A stretch of DNA of 64,000 nt, taken from contig NC_135356.1 in the NCBI RefSeq assembly GCF_051622035.1, positions 6,670,579-6,734,578 of the forward strand. The letters are read 5' to 3'. Every line of letters begins with the position of its first letter. Within the stretch, counting starts at the first letter, position 1. Positions 47,601-59,935 of this stretch are shown one piece after another. The notes under the pieces are model-generated. The model saw nothing but the letters and a program-made list of their open reading frames with translations. It was not told the origin of the DNA and did no database searches. This DNA comes from Arctopsyche grandis (lineage: Eukaryota; Arthropoda; Insecta; Trichoptera; Hydropsychidae). The position numbers and the translations under genes are program-made.

Positions 47601-50600
47601 AGAAAATGTATCCTAAAAGTGTACTATCCCCTTCACGGAGTGCCATTCTGCCCTTTCTTGACAAGGGTACGAAGGTCCTCTCTTCTTCCAGTGACTCCGA
47701 AGCAGATAACGATTCCCACCCCACCAATCGCCAATCCCCACCCCGTTCCCGTAAAAAGTCGAGTTCTTCCCCCACCCAAGCTCCCAGAGCAACCGCAAGC
47801 AGTTCCCGAAAGATCTCGGAGAACAAAACCAGGGTCATTGAAAGCGTGCCCGAGTGTGGAGCCAATACCTCGGCTACTGAAAGAGAGAAATCATCTAGAA
47901 CCAGCAGTACAGCATCAAGGGTTTCAACACGTACTAGAACCCGAAGTATTACTGGGTCGGGAAATCTTTTTGACAGGAAGGATTCTGGGCAGGGAAAACT
48001 CGTTAAAGGGGAGACTGTTGTGTCCGTCTCCAAAGACTCCGGAGAAGAAGCTGGCGGGTCCACTTCCAAAGACTCCAAAGAGAATCGCGAGTCCAGTAAA
48101 CTTCCATTTGCGCAATGGAAAGCGGACAAGAAGTTAAAGCATTCTAAACCAACTGAGTCTTTTAACACTCCTGATAATTCAAGTTCCGAATTTAAGAAGT
48201 ATGGAAATGATTCTGCCGATGAGAACAATTCATCTGAAAAATTAACGAATAGTGAAACCAGTTTTGAAAAGTCCAGTAAGTCACACTCTAGCAAAGGTAA
48301 TTCTGAGGAGAAATCTCGCAACGAGGCTGATCAGTACAGCGCCACCGATGAAAAGTTAACAGACAGACGAGTATCGATAGATTTTTCTCAAAGGTCATCA
48401 TCACTACCTGTATATTATATGCCAAATGTAGCATCAGACCCAAAGAAACATTCCGATAACTCAAACAAGGACAGTGGCAGTGATTTTGATAAGAATCAAA
48501 CCAAAATATCTAGTAGAATTACTAAAGGTAACAATATTGTCAAGTCTCCCAAGACGCCGTTGCACACCGATCATAAAATATCAGAACCTAGCGAAGGTCA
48601 CACTCCTAGATTGCAAGAGTCCAGAGATAAGAAATCATTGCTTTCCGATTCATTAGAAAAAGTTTCTAACGAGACGTACACTTCTGATGAAATTCAAGAC
48701 AACGGTACTCATCAAGTAAAGTCTGTTGTGACAACTCTGACATATCCCAATAGATCTATCTTTTCGCCGCCTGCAAGTAAAGGCACTGGCTGTTCCGAGT
48801 TGTTCGATTTTGAAAACGATATAATGGCTGTGGAGTCTACAGCTGTGGACGACGATGGCTTCAACATATCGCAAAGTAACGAAGATATCGTGAAAGTGCA
48901 ACCGTTGATGTCATTCTTCAGTCCTGACTTTTTCTTCAAGGAAGACTCTAAAGAAGATCGAGGTGTGCGGGAAACATTGAATTTAGTAGAAAAATTACGT
49001 ATGAACTTGAAAATGGAATCGAAAAAATCGAATGCAGTCAATAGTCAGAGTGAAGGCAACGAGCAGGATCTTGAAATTAAGGATTGTGAACAGAATCTGA
49101 CTTCATTCACGGAATGCACTCCGTATAAAAAGGCCGAGACAACAGAAGAGTCTAAAGAATTTGAAAATTGTTCTCTTTCACCTGATGAAGAAACGGCTGA
49201 TGATGTCCCATCTACACATCGCCCAGAATGCGACATGTGTGACATAACCACACCATATTTGTCTATCAAAGAGCCTGATAACTTTGACTTCAAAGAAGAA
49301 GACAAAGCATGTTCGAACGCTTCGTGTAACGAGATGATAAGTCAAAACAATTTCCATATTGAAAGTGATAAAATGACCCATTATAACGTACCAGTGAATG
49401 AAAGCACTGAAACCGTCATCCACAATACTGCAATGATGCAAAATGAAATGCTCGATAAGATTCAATCTGTTGATGTTTCGCACAAAGAACCATTTATGCC
49501 AGAACACATTTCCAGTAAAGCCTATGACAGTCATTTGAATAGCAATACTGGAAACGTTTCAAATCGCAGCGAGTCAGATACAGTCATTCACCATAAACCG
49601 CTATCGGGCAGATCGAATGACTTACAAGAATCTATGCAAACGTATGACAATGAAAGTACTCTTCAGCCACCGGAATGCACTCCCATACCTTCACCATACA
49701 ACAGTATTAAACAGCAGACGAAATGGTCGGAACGAGAGATGATGCCTGCTAGGAGGTCTTCAACATCCAGTTCGACCTCGGACAATTCTTCCACGTCTCA
49801 TAAACAGGAAGACGTCAACCATTCCAAAGTCGACGACAGAATGCGATCCCAAATCCACAGTGCCATGTTGCAAAATATGGACTATCCTAGGATGCCACAG
49901 TATCATCCTTGCTCAATTGACGCGCTTCATTACAGCCAGTTCTCATCGGAAGCCTCTCAGTTTGTAGGCGGGCCGGTATCACTATTTCCATCCACTCGCA
50001 TCAATTCAAAATTACCCTTGCCTGTAACGGAAACTCCCATATTCCACTCTAGTTCTAATATGCCATATCAAAGCACCAACACGATAATGAGTCAAATGTC
50101 GCAAATGAACGAAGGGCCAATATCGTTCCAGGCTCCTTGTTCGGCTGCTTTTACTTCTTCATCTCACAATATAGCGTTGACTACGGCGATGATAGCTCCT
50201 TTGACCCCCAAACCAGTCAGCGAGCACTCGTCGAATCACGACGGTGAGTCAGAGCTCATGTCCCCTCATCATTTCAGTTTACACCAATCCCCGATGAGGG
50301 TAATCGACGAGTTTCCCAACACCTCACAGATCCAATCTCAAGTGGTTGCTGACAAATCGATGGCTTCCGCCACCATCACTTCACCAATTCAAGATAAGAA
50401 ATCACCGTCGAAGCCGACAAGAACGTCCTCTCGTTTCGTACCTCATCAAATTAAATCGCCATGCAAGAGTCCCGGAAAGTCGCCAAAACAACCCGACAAT
50501 TCCAAAAGTAGTGGAAGTCGTAGAGGTGTCGCTAGGAATTCTAGGGGTTCCAGAAGCAGGGGTCGTCCACGTGGTAAAACAACTCAAAACATACACACTT

Positions 50601-52516
50601 ACCCGAATATCGATATGGATTGTTACGGAATGGGAACTATTCATAATAAATTGATCGGAACTGTTTACGATCTGGACTTTGACGATATGTCTGCTAATAG
50701 CGTGAGCGATTTGAAGTCTATGCGAGATAGGCGGAGGTCAACCGATGTACACGATAGAAAGTCTGATGGCGGTTATAAAGATTCATCCCAGTCGCCTAAA
50801 TTCGCTAGTCCATCGCAACAATCAACTAAGAGATCGTTTACTGCTGACATCAAAGAATTACGACCACCGACGCCTATTGCAGATCACCCCGCTGCTATTG
50901 AAACTCCAACATCGCCACCTCCTCGTGGTACAAATGTTGAAACTGTACAACCGTTTACAAGTATCGTTCAACCAGTACTGCCAGGTCCGGTCGACATGCG
51001 GACGTATAGCACTTTTGAACCATCAAACATTGACGCGTTCAACAATCATCTTCTAGGAACTTTTGCTAGTGGAACTGCCGATCAGCAACTCGTGGATATC
51101 GATGAAGAAATGGAGAAACAACTGCATTACGCTCTTATAGCTAGTAGTAACAAGTCGCAAGAACCATTGGAGATGATTCATACACCAGCTAAATATTTGG
51201 AGCGTGTCAACGAAGAGCCGGCGCAATGTTACGATTTGAGCACACCGAAGGTTTCGTTGACAGATCCACGGAATCAGTTGAAGGTCAAAATCAAAGGACC
51301 GTTTTTGGACGCAAACTATTCTACGAGTTGTATCGCTCCTGTTATACATCAGTCCAGTATTCCAGCGGTGGACCAACCGTCTGGTATGCAAGTTTTGGGT
51401 ACTCCGTCGGCTGTCGGCTCGGCTACGTCCGCGATGATTTCCGGCACCTCCAATCTGAGGAGAATGCGCAAAAAGGAACTTCTGCGGCAGTATTGCACGC
51501 AGGACATGAATATGGATCCGGATCATGACCCAATGTTGGGCACTTCAATGTGTCAGATCACGCCTCCAGTACCGGTGACATCCTTCAGCCGAAATGTTAT
51601 AACGATACCCAAAGCCGTCGCATCGATGACGACCATTCCAACGAGAGAGGATTATAAAGCAGTCGTCGATGCTAACATGGAAAAGAAAAGGCGGAAAATG
51701 TCCTATGTTGACTCTCAAGATAATCTCAGTAAACTTTCTACTCCCACGCAGTTGGCGTTTTCGTACAAACGGCGTGGGCGAGTTCCAAAACCAGTCCCTG
51801 ACGTCAGTATGCCTTCAGCTCCTAAGTTGAAAATTAAGTTTGGAAACTATGTCACCAGTGAACAAAGTGTAAGTACAGAAGATTCCAGCTTAGATTATCA
51901 AATCCCACCTAAGAAAAGGTTGGCAAGTATTCCTAGACCCAGTGTAGAAGATCTCAGAAGGGAGAGTATGAAGTACAGACGAAAAGTAATGGCCGACTTT
52001 GAGGAAGGAGAAAAAGAGAAAAAGAAACGCATCAAAAACGAGAAGAGAAAAAAGAAAAAAGAGAAGCGCGGTGCGGAAATGCACGTCGTAGATAAAAACG
52101 TAGAAAACTCGACCAAGTTGATAATCCGAATAGCACGTAAAAAGGAAGACAACCCCAGTTGCACCAACACTCATTATTCCGGCGATGAAGGGACCAGCAC
52201 TCAGCACGCGAAACAGTCCGCCGAGTATGTCGCGAACCCACCACCTCCCACCGAAGACGTCTTCGACTACGACCCAACCGCGCCCGATCCACTCGCTCTC
52301 GACTCGCCAGCCTCTCTGGACAGCCTGGGTAAGGGCCGCTCGTTCAAAGTGTCTCCGATCAGATTAAAACTGGCCCGTGACGCCGGCGGCTCCGGCTACG
52401 TCATGAAAGACTCGCCGGGCATGCCGGTGGACGCATCTTCGAACATAGAACCCGCCAATCCCGACCCACTCAACTGTCCATCAATGTCGCACAATAATCA
52501 TTGCGAAGTCAGGTGA
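41642..52516 (+). CDS. rno: PHD finger protein rhinoceros (5 exons, ~2,680 aa)
   Basis: A nuclear PHD protein related to JADE; in Drosophila rno restrains EGFR/Ras signalling in the eye. Exons: 41642-41808, 44388-44582, 44690-44906, 44980-45169 and 45243-52516; phases agree. The start ATG (41642) opens [11 protein letters not shown]. An EPL1-like region (about 55-190) contains [19 protein letters not shown] and [18 protein letters not shown]. The first PHD (about 218-265) has [20 protein letters not shown] and [11 protein letters not shown]. The extended PHD with zinc knuckle (about 260-385) has [36 protein letters not shown] and [15 protein letters not shown]. The rest is Ser/Lys-rich and largely disordered, coded by one 7.3-kb exon, with repeated PQRQAAKKA and S(D/E)LFDFE motifs and a Lys-rich block at about 2505-2530. 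The stop used is at 52514-52516; a +1-frame tail is discussed in the findings. Confidence 0.95.
42153..42999. mobile_element. 847-bp TIR element in rno intron 1
   Basis: Starts TTGGTTATACGGGCGC and ends with its complement. Similarity between the ends extends about 100 bp (GAGCATCG, TATACACAC, GAATGGC.TCTAGGTGGC). It encloses an RTE fragment. No transposase; the TSD is not clear. Confidence 0.8.
42284..42480 (-). mobile_element. RTE LINE 3' fragment in rno intron 1
   Basis: The minus strand matches the last ~65 codons of the RTE family ([15 protein letters not shown] region, [10 protein letters not shown]). It ends in the stop and AAGAAGAAGAA tail, has several indels, and is nested inside the 847-bp TIR element. 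Confidence 0.85.
43431..43599. mobile_element. hAT MITE (169 bp) in rno intron 1
   Basis: Starts AAGTGGCGTTCCGTTG and ends CAACGGCACGCCACTG, with an exact 8-bp TSD GTATCAAC (43423-43430, 43600-43607). Sibling of 22435-22605; both share ACAGCCTT and TCCTCTTGT..TATCCTGCTC inside. Confidence 0.95.
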
Positions 52517-53220
52517 TGAAAGCGGCGACATTAACAATTTTATTTGTAAATGGTAATATGAGTAAGATCAGTGGTTCCGAGATGCCGCTCCCGTGGACCA
52601 ATTTCCAGTCGGCGTACGGATTCGACCTCGACATCCGGATGGAGGTGGAGCGGTGGACCATTTTGACTTCGGTTTACGTTACTTTTGATTCCTGATATGA
52701 ATTTTCCACATACCAAGGTTTTTCTTTTTTTTTTTTTGTTTGTCGTTCGATTTACGATGGAGCCACTGAATTAGGTATTTTTACAATGTAGTGCATTTAA
52801 TCAACATACATACGTGTTTATCTGTTGCAATTTACTAAATGTAGTGTTTATAAATGGTTTATTGATAGATCTTTATTACATATATCATTATCAGAAAAAA
52901 ATATAATGAAATTTAGATTTAACAATGTCAGAGTCAACACACTCTCTAGATGTAGATATTTATTCTTGTATCACAAAATGAAAATCATATTGAAAATGAT
53001 TAATTATTACATTAAAAATGTGTATTTATTTGTTTTCAAAATTAATTAAGTATTTTAACGTCACGTCTTAAATTGAATTTATGTATTTTAAGGCGAATCA
53101 AATGGAATCGTATTTTAACGTTTTTTATATTATATGTGTATATCATTTCATAATATTTTACGCGTAAAGCATTCATCTCTTGCTTTGTTTAATCACTTTT
53201 AAATCAATTTTAAATGATCC

Positions 53221-53223
<3 letters not shown>
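52517..53223 (+). other. Likely rno 3' UTR
   Basis: Immediately downstream of the rno stop. It contains a short tail ORF in the +1 frame (stop at 52554-52556) and T-rich, AT-rich sequence. No poly(A) signal could be assigned with confidence. Confidence 0.5.

Positions 53224-53284
<61 letters not shown>
53224..53284. repeat. (TA)n microsatellite
   Basis: 61 bp of TA in the rno 3' flank. Confidence 0.97.
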
Positions 53285-53288
<4 letters not shown>

Positions 53289-54819
53289 GCATTATCAAAT
53301 TTCTCCTATCTCGTCTGGACTTCATCTTATCCAATATCGTTGCATATTCTTTTTTGAATTGGCGGCAGCATGCGCATTTTTATTGGCTTATCCTCTGTAT
53401 GTGCAATCAACTGTAGTTTTTAATTTTACCAATTTAGCATACTCATAATAGTTCATCAAGGTGATAGTTCTGATAGTGCCACTGTTTATTTATTTTAGAA
53501 AGGTCGCAACTATTCAATAAGTACATTTTTAAAACTACGTAGACGCTATCGCGATACAATAAAAATTGTTAATTGTTTTAATTTTTTTTTTTTTTATTAT
53601 TTTTGTCTTTTGCTATTAATCGTTAAGGGTCAATTAACGGACGAATCAAGTGTGTGCTTTTTTTTTGCGATTGTGTGTACGATATATTGTCATGACTTGC
53701 TCTGAGTGTGTATCGTGTGTCCAAAGAGATTCGTCGCTGTACATATAATTCGTGACCTCACATGTAACAACTAAATTTAAAAAAAATATATATTTGTAAC
53801 TCATAAATGTTTAGTGTTAAGAAGATATGTTTGTCAAGTGTTTGTTGCAATCGGAACACCATTTTTTGTCATAGAAGGTTGTGAATTTAAACTAGGTATT
53901 CTTATATATGGACATCCAATGGTATACATTCTTCAATTTATGAGAATCAATTTGTAAACCAACTATGCGAATCATTTTTTTTTTTTAAATATGTATATAA
54001 GAACATTATGACAGTGTTGTGTTTTTTTTTTGTTTTTTTTTGTTGCATTTACATTTCAACTTGGGTCTTGTTTTAAAATCAAATGTAATGTAATGTACGA
54101 TTTGGATTGCCGATTGTTCTATGCGTAGTAGTTCTGATGTGTTAAATCTGTTGAGCCGAGGCCGTCATCATCAGCCAGATTTCTACCCGAGTCTATATCA
54201 ATTTAGCAAACACGTGACACTTGTTGATTGGCAACTAAACGTAGTTGAAGTCGTATAAATCACTGGCTATTTTATAATCGTAGATTAGGATACTCGGTGT
54301 TGGATTTGAGTAGTCGCTCTCGACACGTACGAGTATTAGAATAGTCATTACGGGATCTCTTACGGATTATGGTATGTTGAATATGTTAAATATATATATG
54401 TTTATATCGATGTCTTTTTGTTGATTGGCAATCCTTTTCAAGGTTTTTTTTTTGTGTATATGTATATATATTGTGTTGATTATTTTTCCCTTGCGAAATT
54501 ATTCTATTTTAACTGAGTGCATCGACGGCAGTTTCGATTTGTGGCCAATTCACGGTCTTACGATGGGTGTGTGTGTGTGTGTGATTTTCTTACCGTTGGT
54601 AATGTCTGCCGTCGTCGGTGTGTCTTAGAATTTATGCTTCCATTAGTTAATTTACTTTTGATTGTTTGAAAATGAACGGATGTTGTGTGGACGTTGCAAG
54701 ACAAACATATAATATGTATTTGTATGCTCGTGTGTTTTTAAATATGTAATGTTTATTTATTTTTTGATCATATATGGATGTGTATAATATGTATGTATAT
54801 AAGCAAAATCGTGACAAAT

Positions 54820-54894
<75 letters not shown>

Positions 54895-55837
54895 TTATCA
54901 TCATAATTATTTTTTTAAAATACTAAACCCAATTTTATAACCTGTATGTCGGTATTATTGAATTACTATTACTTTTGGCATACTGTTTTTTTTTTTTAAT
55001 TATATTTACATTGTTTTAATGTAGCTTTTTATTTATATCATTGGAATTGTTTGTGAACTTGGAATCTATAAATGAAGACTGGGAAGATATTTATAATCAA
55101 ATTTCACTGTTTTATTTATCTGTTAATATCATATATATATATATATTTAATACGAATGAAGTTCTTCACACCAAAACTGTTTTCTTTTATTTTAATTTAT
55201 TATTTATAATTGTTCGTATATTCGAAGAACAATTGAAATATGTGTAATTCATAACCATATATATATATATATCATAATCTATTTCAACTCTCAACTGCTA
55301 CATTTCAACAATATTTTACGCAAAGTTGATGTAATTTTTCTAAAATATATACATAAATGTAAAGTCTTTGATTTACGCAGTTGATTCATCCTGAAGATTG
55401 GTTGCAAATCGATTGGTGCTGAAATGCAGATTACTTTTTGTTTAAAATGGCATTTGATGTCGAAACAGATACTGTTTATAAAACGAAAATGTATCAAATT
55501 TCTCTATAGAGCGTGAAAATGGAATAGTTTTTCAATTTTTACCGATTGTTAGAAATTGGACCGTAGAAAAAATTTTTCCTGTGTCACACACTGACATTAT
55601 TTCTAACAATGGTCTGGTTTATTCGATTTAAAATTAAACTGCGATAAATCGAAGACTTGCTCTTTTCACACATGCTTTATTTTGGTTTTACGTTTTGTTG
55701 TTTTTTAAATGAATTTTGTTTTTCATGTACATGAGATACATGTGGTATGTATATATTGGAGCTGCAATTTGTTTATTTTTTTTTTAGTTGTAAATGCACA
55801 TTGTACAAACTACTCATATGTACAGTTATGTAAGTGG

Positions 55838-55936
<99 letters not shown>

Positions 55937-55951
55937 TATGTGTGTGTATGT

Positions 55952-56032
<81 letters not shown>

Positions 56033-56040
56033 ATATTAAT
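53285..56040. other. AT-rich rno 3' flank with further TA arrays
   Basis: No conserved coding exon found. TA arrays occupy 54825-54886, 55842-55933 and 55955-56028. T-homopolymers are frequent (53580-53596, 53979-53988, 54022-54040). Part may be a long rno 3' UTR. Confidence 0.6.
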
Positions 56041-56488
56041 CTCCTATGATGTTGTAAGTTGTCAGTATGCGGAAGATTCCTGCGAGTATTTCGATGTGTG
56101 TAAATATATATGTATGTACTGTGTTTAAGATGTGATGATTGTCATAACATATAAGATATATCATATGTATGTATATTTGCGTATGTACACGTAAGTTCAT
56201 ATTGTATGTGCAGATAGTTATCTTAATGTAATAAATTTTTTTTAGTAATCTACACAATCTTTTCTTTTCTTCATTCCGTGATATTATTTGTATTGTCCAT
56301 AAAAAGAAGGGCTGTGCAGCCGGTTCGAGATTTACCGACTCCGAATCTGACTTTATTTTATGATTTGACTTCAACTTGAACGACTTTTTCTTGCCAGTGT
56401 ATACAATTGTTAGGAATCAAAAAAATCACTACATGTAACCCGACCAATCAAATTGTTGGTAATTAAATAGGTATAAATAGGGTAAACG

Positions 56489-56707
56489 GACTACTAGTCG
56501 TATGTTAACCAGTCATAGGACAACCGGTCGCTCTAGATCGGTCACATGTGATAACCCGTCACACTAAAACTGGTCACACCCAAAAATCGGTCACGAGAAA
56601 ACTGGTTGACCGATTTTAGGGTGTGACCAGTTTTAGTGTGACGGGTGATCACGTGTGACATATAGAGCGACCGATTGTCCTGTGACCGGTTCACATTTGA
56701 CTAGTAA
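56489..56707. mobile_element. Foldback MITE built from GGTCAC-type motifs
   Basis: Arms of about 105 bp (56489-56594, 56604-56707) are reverse complements around a ~10-bp centre. Each arm repeats variants of ACCGGTCAC or CCCGTCACA about every 20 bp. The right outer edge reads TAATCACCGAACC, the complement of the start of repeat family A. Confidence 0.88.
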
Positions 56708-56750
56708 TCACCGAACCATAAATATAAAGTAATTACATTCATAGTGTTTA

Positions 56751-56973
56751 CTAGTGTTTTACCCGGCTTCGCTCGGTATTTGTAATATAAACCGCTTAAA
56801 CATGTCCAATTTAATAGTGAACATTTTATTAAATTTATTTGAATTGTTTTATTTTATTTAAATTTATTTGAATATTCGTTTGCTTTTTTTTTTTAATTGA
56901 ACGTCGCGGAATCTACGACTTAAAGAAACAAACATACATACACACAAAGTCTCTTTCGAAACTATATATTAGA
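56751..56973 (-). mobile_element. Short Helitron-like element (223 bp)
   Basis: On the minus strand it starts TCTAATATATAGTTTCGAAA after an A and ends with a hairpin (CCGAGCGAAGCCGG), a short spacer and CTAG before a T. These are the Helitron end signatures, with no TSD. Non-coding, family different from 21378-21831. Confidence 0.75.
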
Positions 56974-56984
56974 TAAAAATATGT

Positions 56985-58352
56985 CAGGGGTGGCCAAAGC
57001 GTCGACTGCGTAGTTATTTCTAGCCGAATGAATTAAATGTGCAACTTCGGGGATAAAACAATACATTGACTGACATGGCTAGCGACGTAAATGCATTCAA
57101 GGGTAATGCACAATGGGGGAGAGAGGATTTAAAACAATTCGAAAATATGGCAGCCTACATTCTACAGATAGAAACTCGCATGAATACGATCAATACGCTA
57201 ATGAGATACCTCCGTTACGAAATGAGTTTGATAAAAGATTTATTGATATTTCAAAAGTAGAGGATGTAATACAGTGCTACTCAAACTATTTCAGTTGGCG
57301 GACCAGCATATATTTTTCAGTAATTCTCACGGACCAGCATCATATTTTTAAATAAAAAAAGTTATATATGAATATGAGTGAAAATTTGTTCATATAACAA
57401 ATAAAAATAATATTAAATATAAGTAGTAAAATTTATTTTGTTGAATTCAAAGAAGTACAATATCTATATATCATATATGTACTTAGACAAAGATTAAAAA
57501 TGAATGAATGAGACATGAGCTGGTTTGTTATTATTAGCTAACTTATCCAGTCGTGGTTTTATCGAAGACAATTAATTCCAAACGTGGATGGATCATGAAT
57601 ATTAACACTATTACGATATTTTGTCTTTATTAAACTAATGGTTGAGAAACCAGTCTCGTAAAGGTAAAAGAATTTCAGTGCATATTCTTAAATATCTTGG
57701 AAGAATTCTGCTTTCAATTTAATCTAAAAGGACCCAAGTGAAGTTGTGGTTTCAAAACACTTTTTTAATTCCTCATTTGTAGTCAGATCAATTATTTTAT
57801 CTTCCAAATTAATTAATATATACGTTATAAAAAGCTATTGTTTTAATTTTTTATTTACTTCTTTGTGCATGGACCGGGTACTGCCGGTACACGGACCAGT
57901 ACTGAGCCGCGGACCATAGTTTGAGTAGCATTGATGTAATATTATTCGTGTCGTTTCCATTCAATGATGAAATACAATTAGAAGAAATATCAATAAGATT
58001 AAAAGAATTTTTGGATGTAGATCAAATACTACATTAGTTGAGAATGAAATCCTTACATTAAAATGCGATATATTTTTGAAATCGATAACTTCTTTTAAAA
58101 ATAGTTATTGGAATTTACGTTGTGAATTAAAATCCATGTTTGTGGAGATGTGTGGCATATTTAATAACTTGTTTCGGTTCTACTTACCTCCACAAAGCAG
58201 CATTTTCTACCATGAATGCAATCAAAACCAAACAACGCTCCTGTTTAACAGATGACCTTTTGGCAGCATGTTTACGAATATGTAGCTTGCCGAAAATATG
58301 TAATGTCATGTTTCCAGAACGTTCTCTGATATGTCATAAATATGATACATAA
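56985..58352 (+). pseudogene. hAT transposase pseudogene, interrupted by a second hAT element
   Basis: The left end CAGGGGTGGCCAAAGCG at 56985 is a typical hAT start. Coding remnants: YEIPPLRNEFDKRFIDISKV (to about 57271) and, after the insertion at 57272-57933, LFVSFPFNDEIQLEEISIRL. Further on, past stops, come YLHKAAFSTMNAIKTKQRS and CLTDDLLAACLRICSL, the hAT dimerisation region of GTF2IRD2/FAM200-like transposases. Removing the insertion joins VEDVI to LFVSFPF in frame. The right TIR was not found. Confidence 0.82.
57272..57933. mobile_element. Non-autonomous hAT (662 bp) inserted in a hAT pseudogene
   Basis: Ends CAGTGCTACTCAAACTAT and ATAGTTTGAGTAGCATTG, with an exact 8-bp TSD ATGTAATA (57264-57271, 57934-57941). 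Subterminal GCGGACCAGC / CGCGGACCAT motifs. No transposase ORF recognised inside. Confidence 0.95.
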
Positions 58353-58768
58353 AATTATGTGGTTCATATTTACAAGTTCATACATTGTTTGCATCAATAC
58401 AAATGAAATAAAAGAACGTATTGTTTTATTTATAAACTATTTTTATATTTGTGTGAAGTAATTATTAATTTCTTAATTTCACACAATCATAAAAAAACTA
58501 AAGTAATAAAATACAAAATAGGGAATATCTTGCACCCATAGTCAGTACCAATGAATAAGAATCAGCTGCACATACAAAACATTCCTGCGAGGTCCAAATG
58601 GAAGAGAGAAGATCAAAATTCTACTCATACATCACATTCGATTATGAAAATAGGGATGAGCGCAAGCTACCAGATCAGATTTTTATTTACAACTCCGACT
58701 ACACTTGCAATGCTACAACTCCACAACCCTGATAGAAAGCAAAACAAGAACGGTAATTAGATTATTAG

Positions 58769-58901
58769 TAGAGGTAGGACCGGAAGCGCGCCGTCTATTG
58801 TTCCATTATTGTAAATGATTCGTAAAAAAGGTTCGGAAAACCTTTAACAATGCATTTACAACATGTGAACAATGAACAGCGCGCTCTGGGTCCGCTCTTT
58901 A
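58769..58901. mobile_element. 133-bp MITE with hAT-like TSD
   Basis: Starts TAGAGGTAGGACCGG and ends CTGGGTCCGCTCTTTA. The two halves are extensively complementary (TTGTAAATG.ATT, AAAGGTT). Flanked by ATTATTAG on both sides (58761-58768, 58902-58909). Shares arm sequence with the larger element at 10697-11105. Confidence 0.88.
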
Positions 58902-58904
58902 ATT

Positions 58905-59935
58905 ATTAGTCACATTGCGATGGTCACAAAGACAATTTTTGCTATGAAAACCGCGAATGCGGAATATTTGTCACTCGAGTTTTCGTTAGTATGATAGTTA
59001 TCGTCAATATACTAATACTAATCACTAATCACAAATCACTACATATCACAAATCTTCGGAGTACCCTTGGGCAGCTGTTGCTTTGTTTTCTCCTAATATC
59101 TCTGTTCTCTCCTTAGACCACCTGTCTGGATCACATTGCGTTTGTGTAGAGCTGTCTCTCAATGGTTTTTCTTTTTATTCTGTTTCTTCTTATTTCCAAT
59201 CATCCATCCCTGGTGATATCCATATTCAGACATTAGATAATATTTTGTGTCATCTGCGCCCTACTTCTAAATAGATCATCATTGGTGGTGATTTTAATTC
59301 TTACTCTCCACTTCGGGCTCCTTGTTCCACAAATGACAGGAGGGGATGCGTTTGGGGTAGCGCCCTTGAAGACTTTATCTGTCAAAACGTCTATACATAT
59401 ATCCACAACAACAGAGATGATATCCCGACGTTTGAAAGTCCTGCTGGCTCTTCGTATATTGATGTCACTTTGTCATTGCGTTTAGATGCAGGTGAAATGA
59501 AAGATTGGAGGGTTCATTCGGGAGAATCTCTGAGTGACCATAACTTAATTACTTTCGATGTAAACTGTGATTGTCCTATTAATTTTGTGTCTGGTTTGCC
59601 CTTACCTTTTCGTAACGGCACTAATCTATCTAGGATAAATTTCAAATCTCGTCTCTGTAATTTCTTTGACGGTCATTCTGCTGCAAACAGTTGCCCTGAT
59701 TTGTGTGCTCCCGATTTGTGTGTCTCGTCTCGTTCTACGACGAAAGGGTCTCCTTAGACTGAATTCGTTGGGGGGGGGGGGCCTCATGTTGAGGGCTTTA
59801 AGGGTCAAATTCCTTGACCTTTAAAGTGGGCTTAGTTATCGTTAGAATGATGGACTTTTCGGCTGTCAGATTTTCCGTTATAGAGATTTTAGTGAATTTA
59901 GGGGGAGCGCTTTGTGACAAATGATCACCGAACCA
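58905..59935 (-). repeat. Repeat family A, inverted copy split into two halves
   Basis: 58905-59000 matches the 3' half of family A (TGCGATGGTCACAAAGACAA, GCTATGAAAACCGCGAAT) and 59838-59935 the 5' half (GACTTTTCGGCTGTCAGATT, TGATCACCGAACC). Both are inverted relative to 9472 and 32855. About 840 bp containing a LINE endonuclease fragment lies between, with a short overlap (CGTTAG.ATGAT) at the break. Confidence 0.75.
59040..59757 (+). mobile_element. LINE endonuclease-domain fragment (R1/jockey group)
   Basis: The plus strand encodes the C-terminal half of an apurinic-endonuclease-like domain: SGSHCVCVELSLNGFSFYSV, then IIIGGDFNSYSPL, CVWGSALEDFI, DDIPTFESPAGSSYIDVTL and GESLSDHNLITFDV. These are the catalytic GDFN and SDHN boxes of LINE endonucleases. 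Frameshifts near 59275 and 59340 and stops make it inactive. The clade is uncertain. Confidence 0.8.

Noticed and set aside
47524-48321. 265-aa minus-strand ORF inside rhinoceros
   Set aside because: A shadow of the Ser/Lys-rich rno coding strand; no independent signal.
53285-56400. Possible extra genes downstream of rno
   Set aside because: All ORFs are short, AT-driven and lack splice context; TA arrays account for the longer ones.
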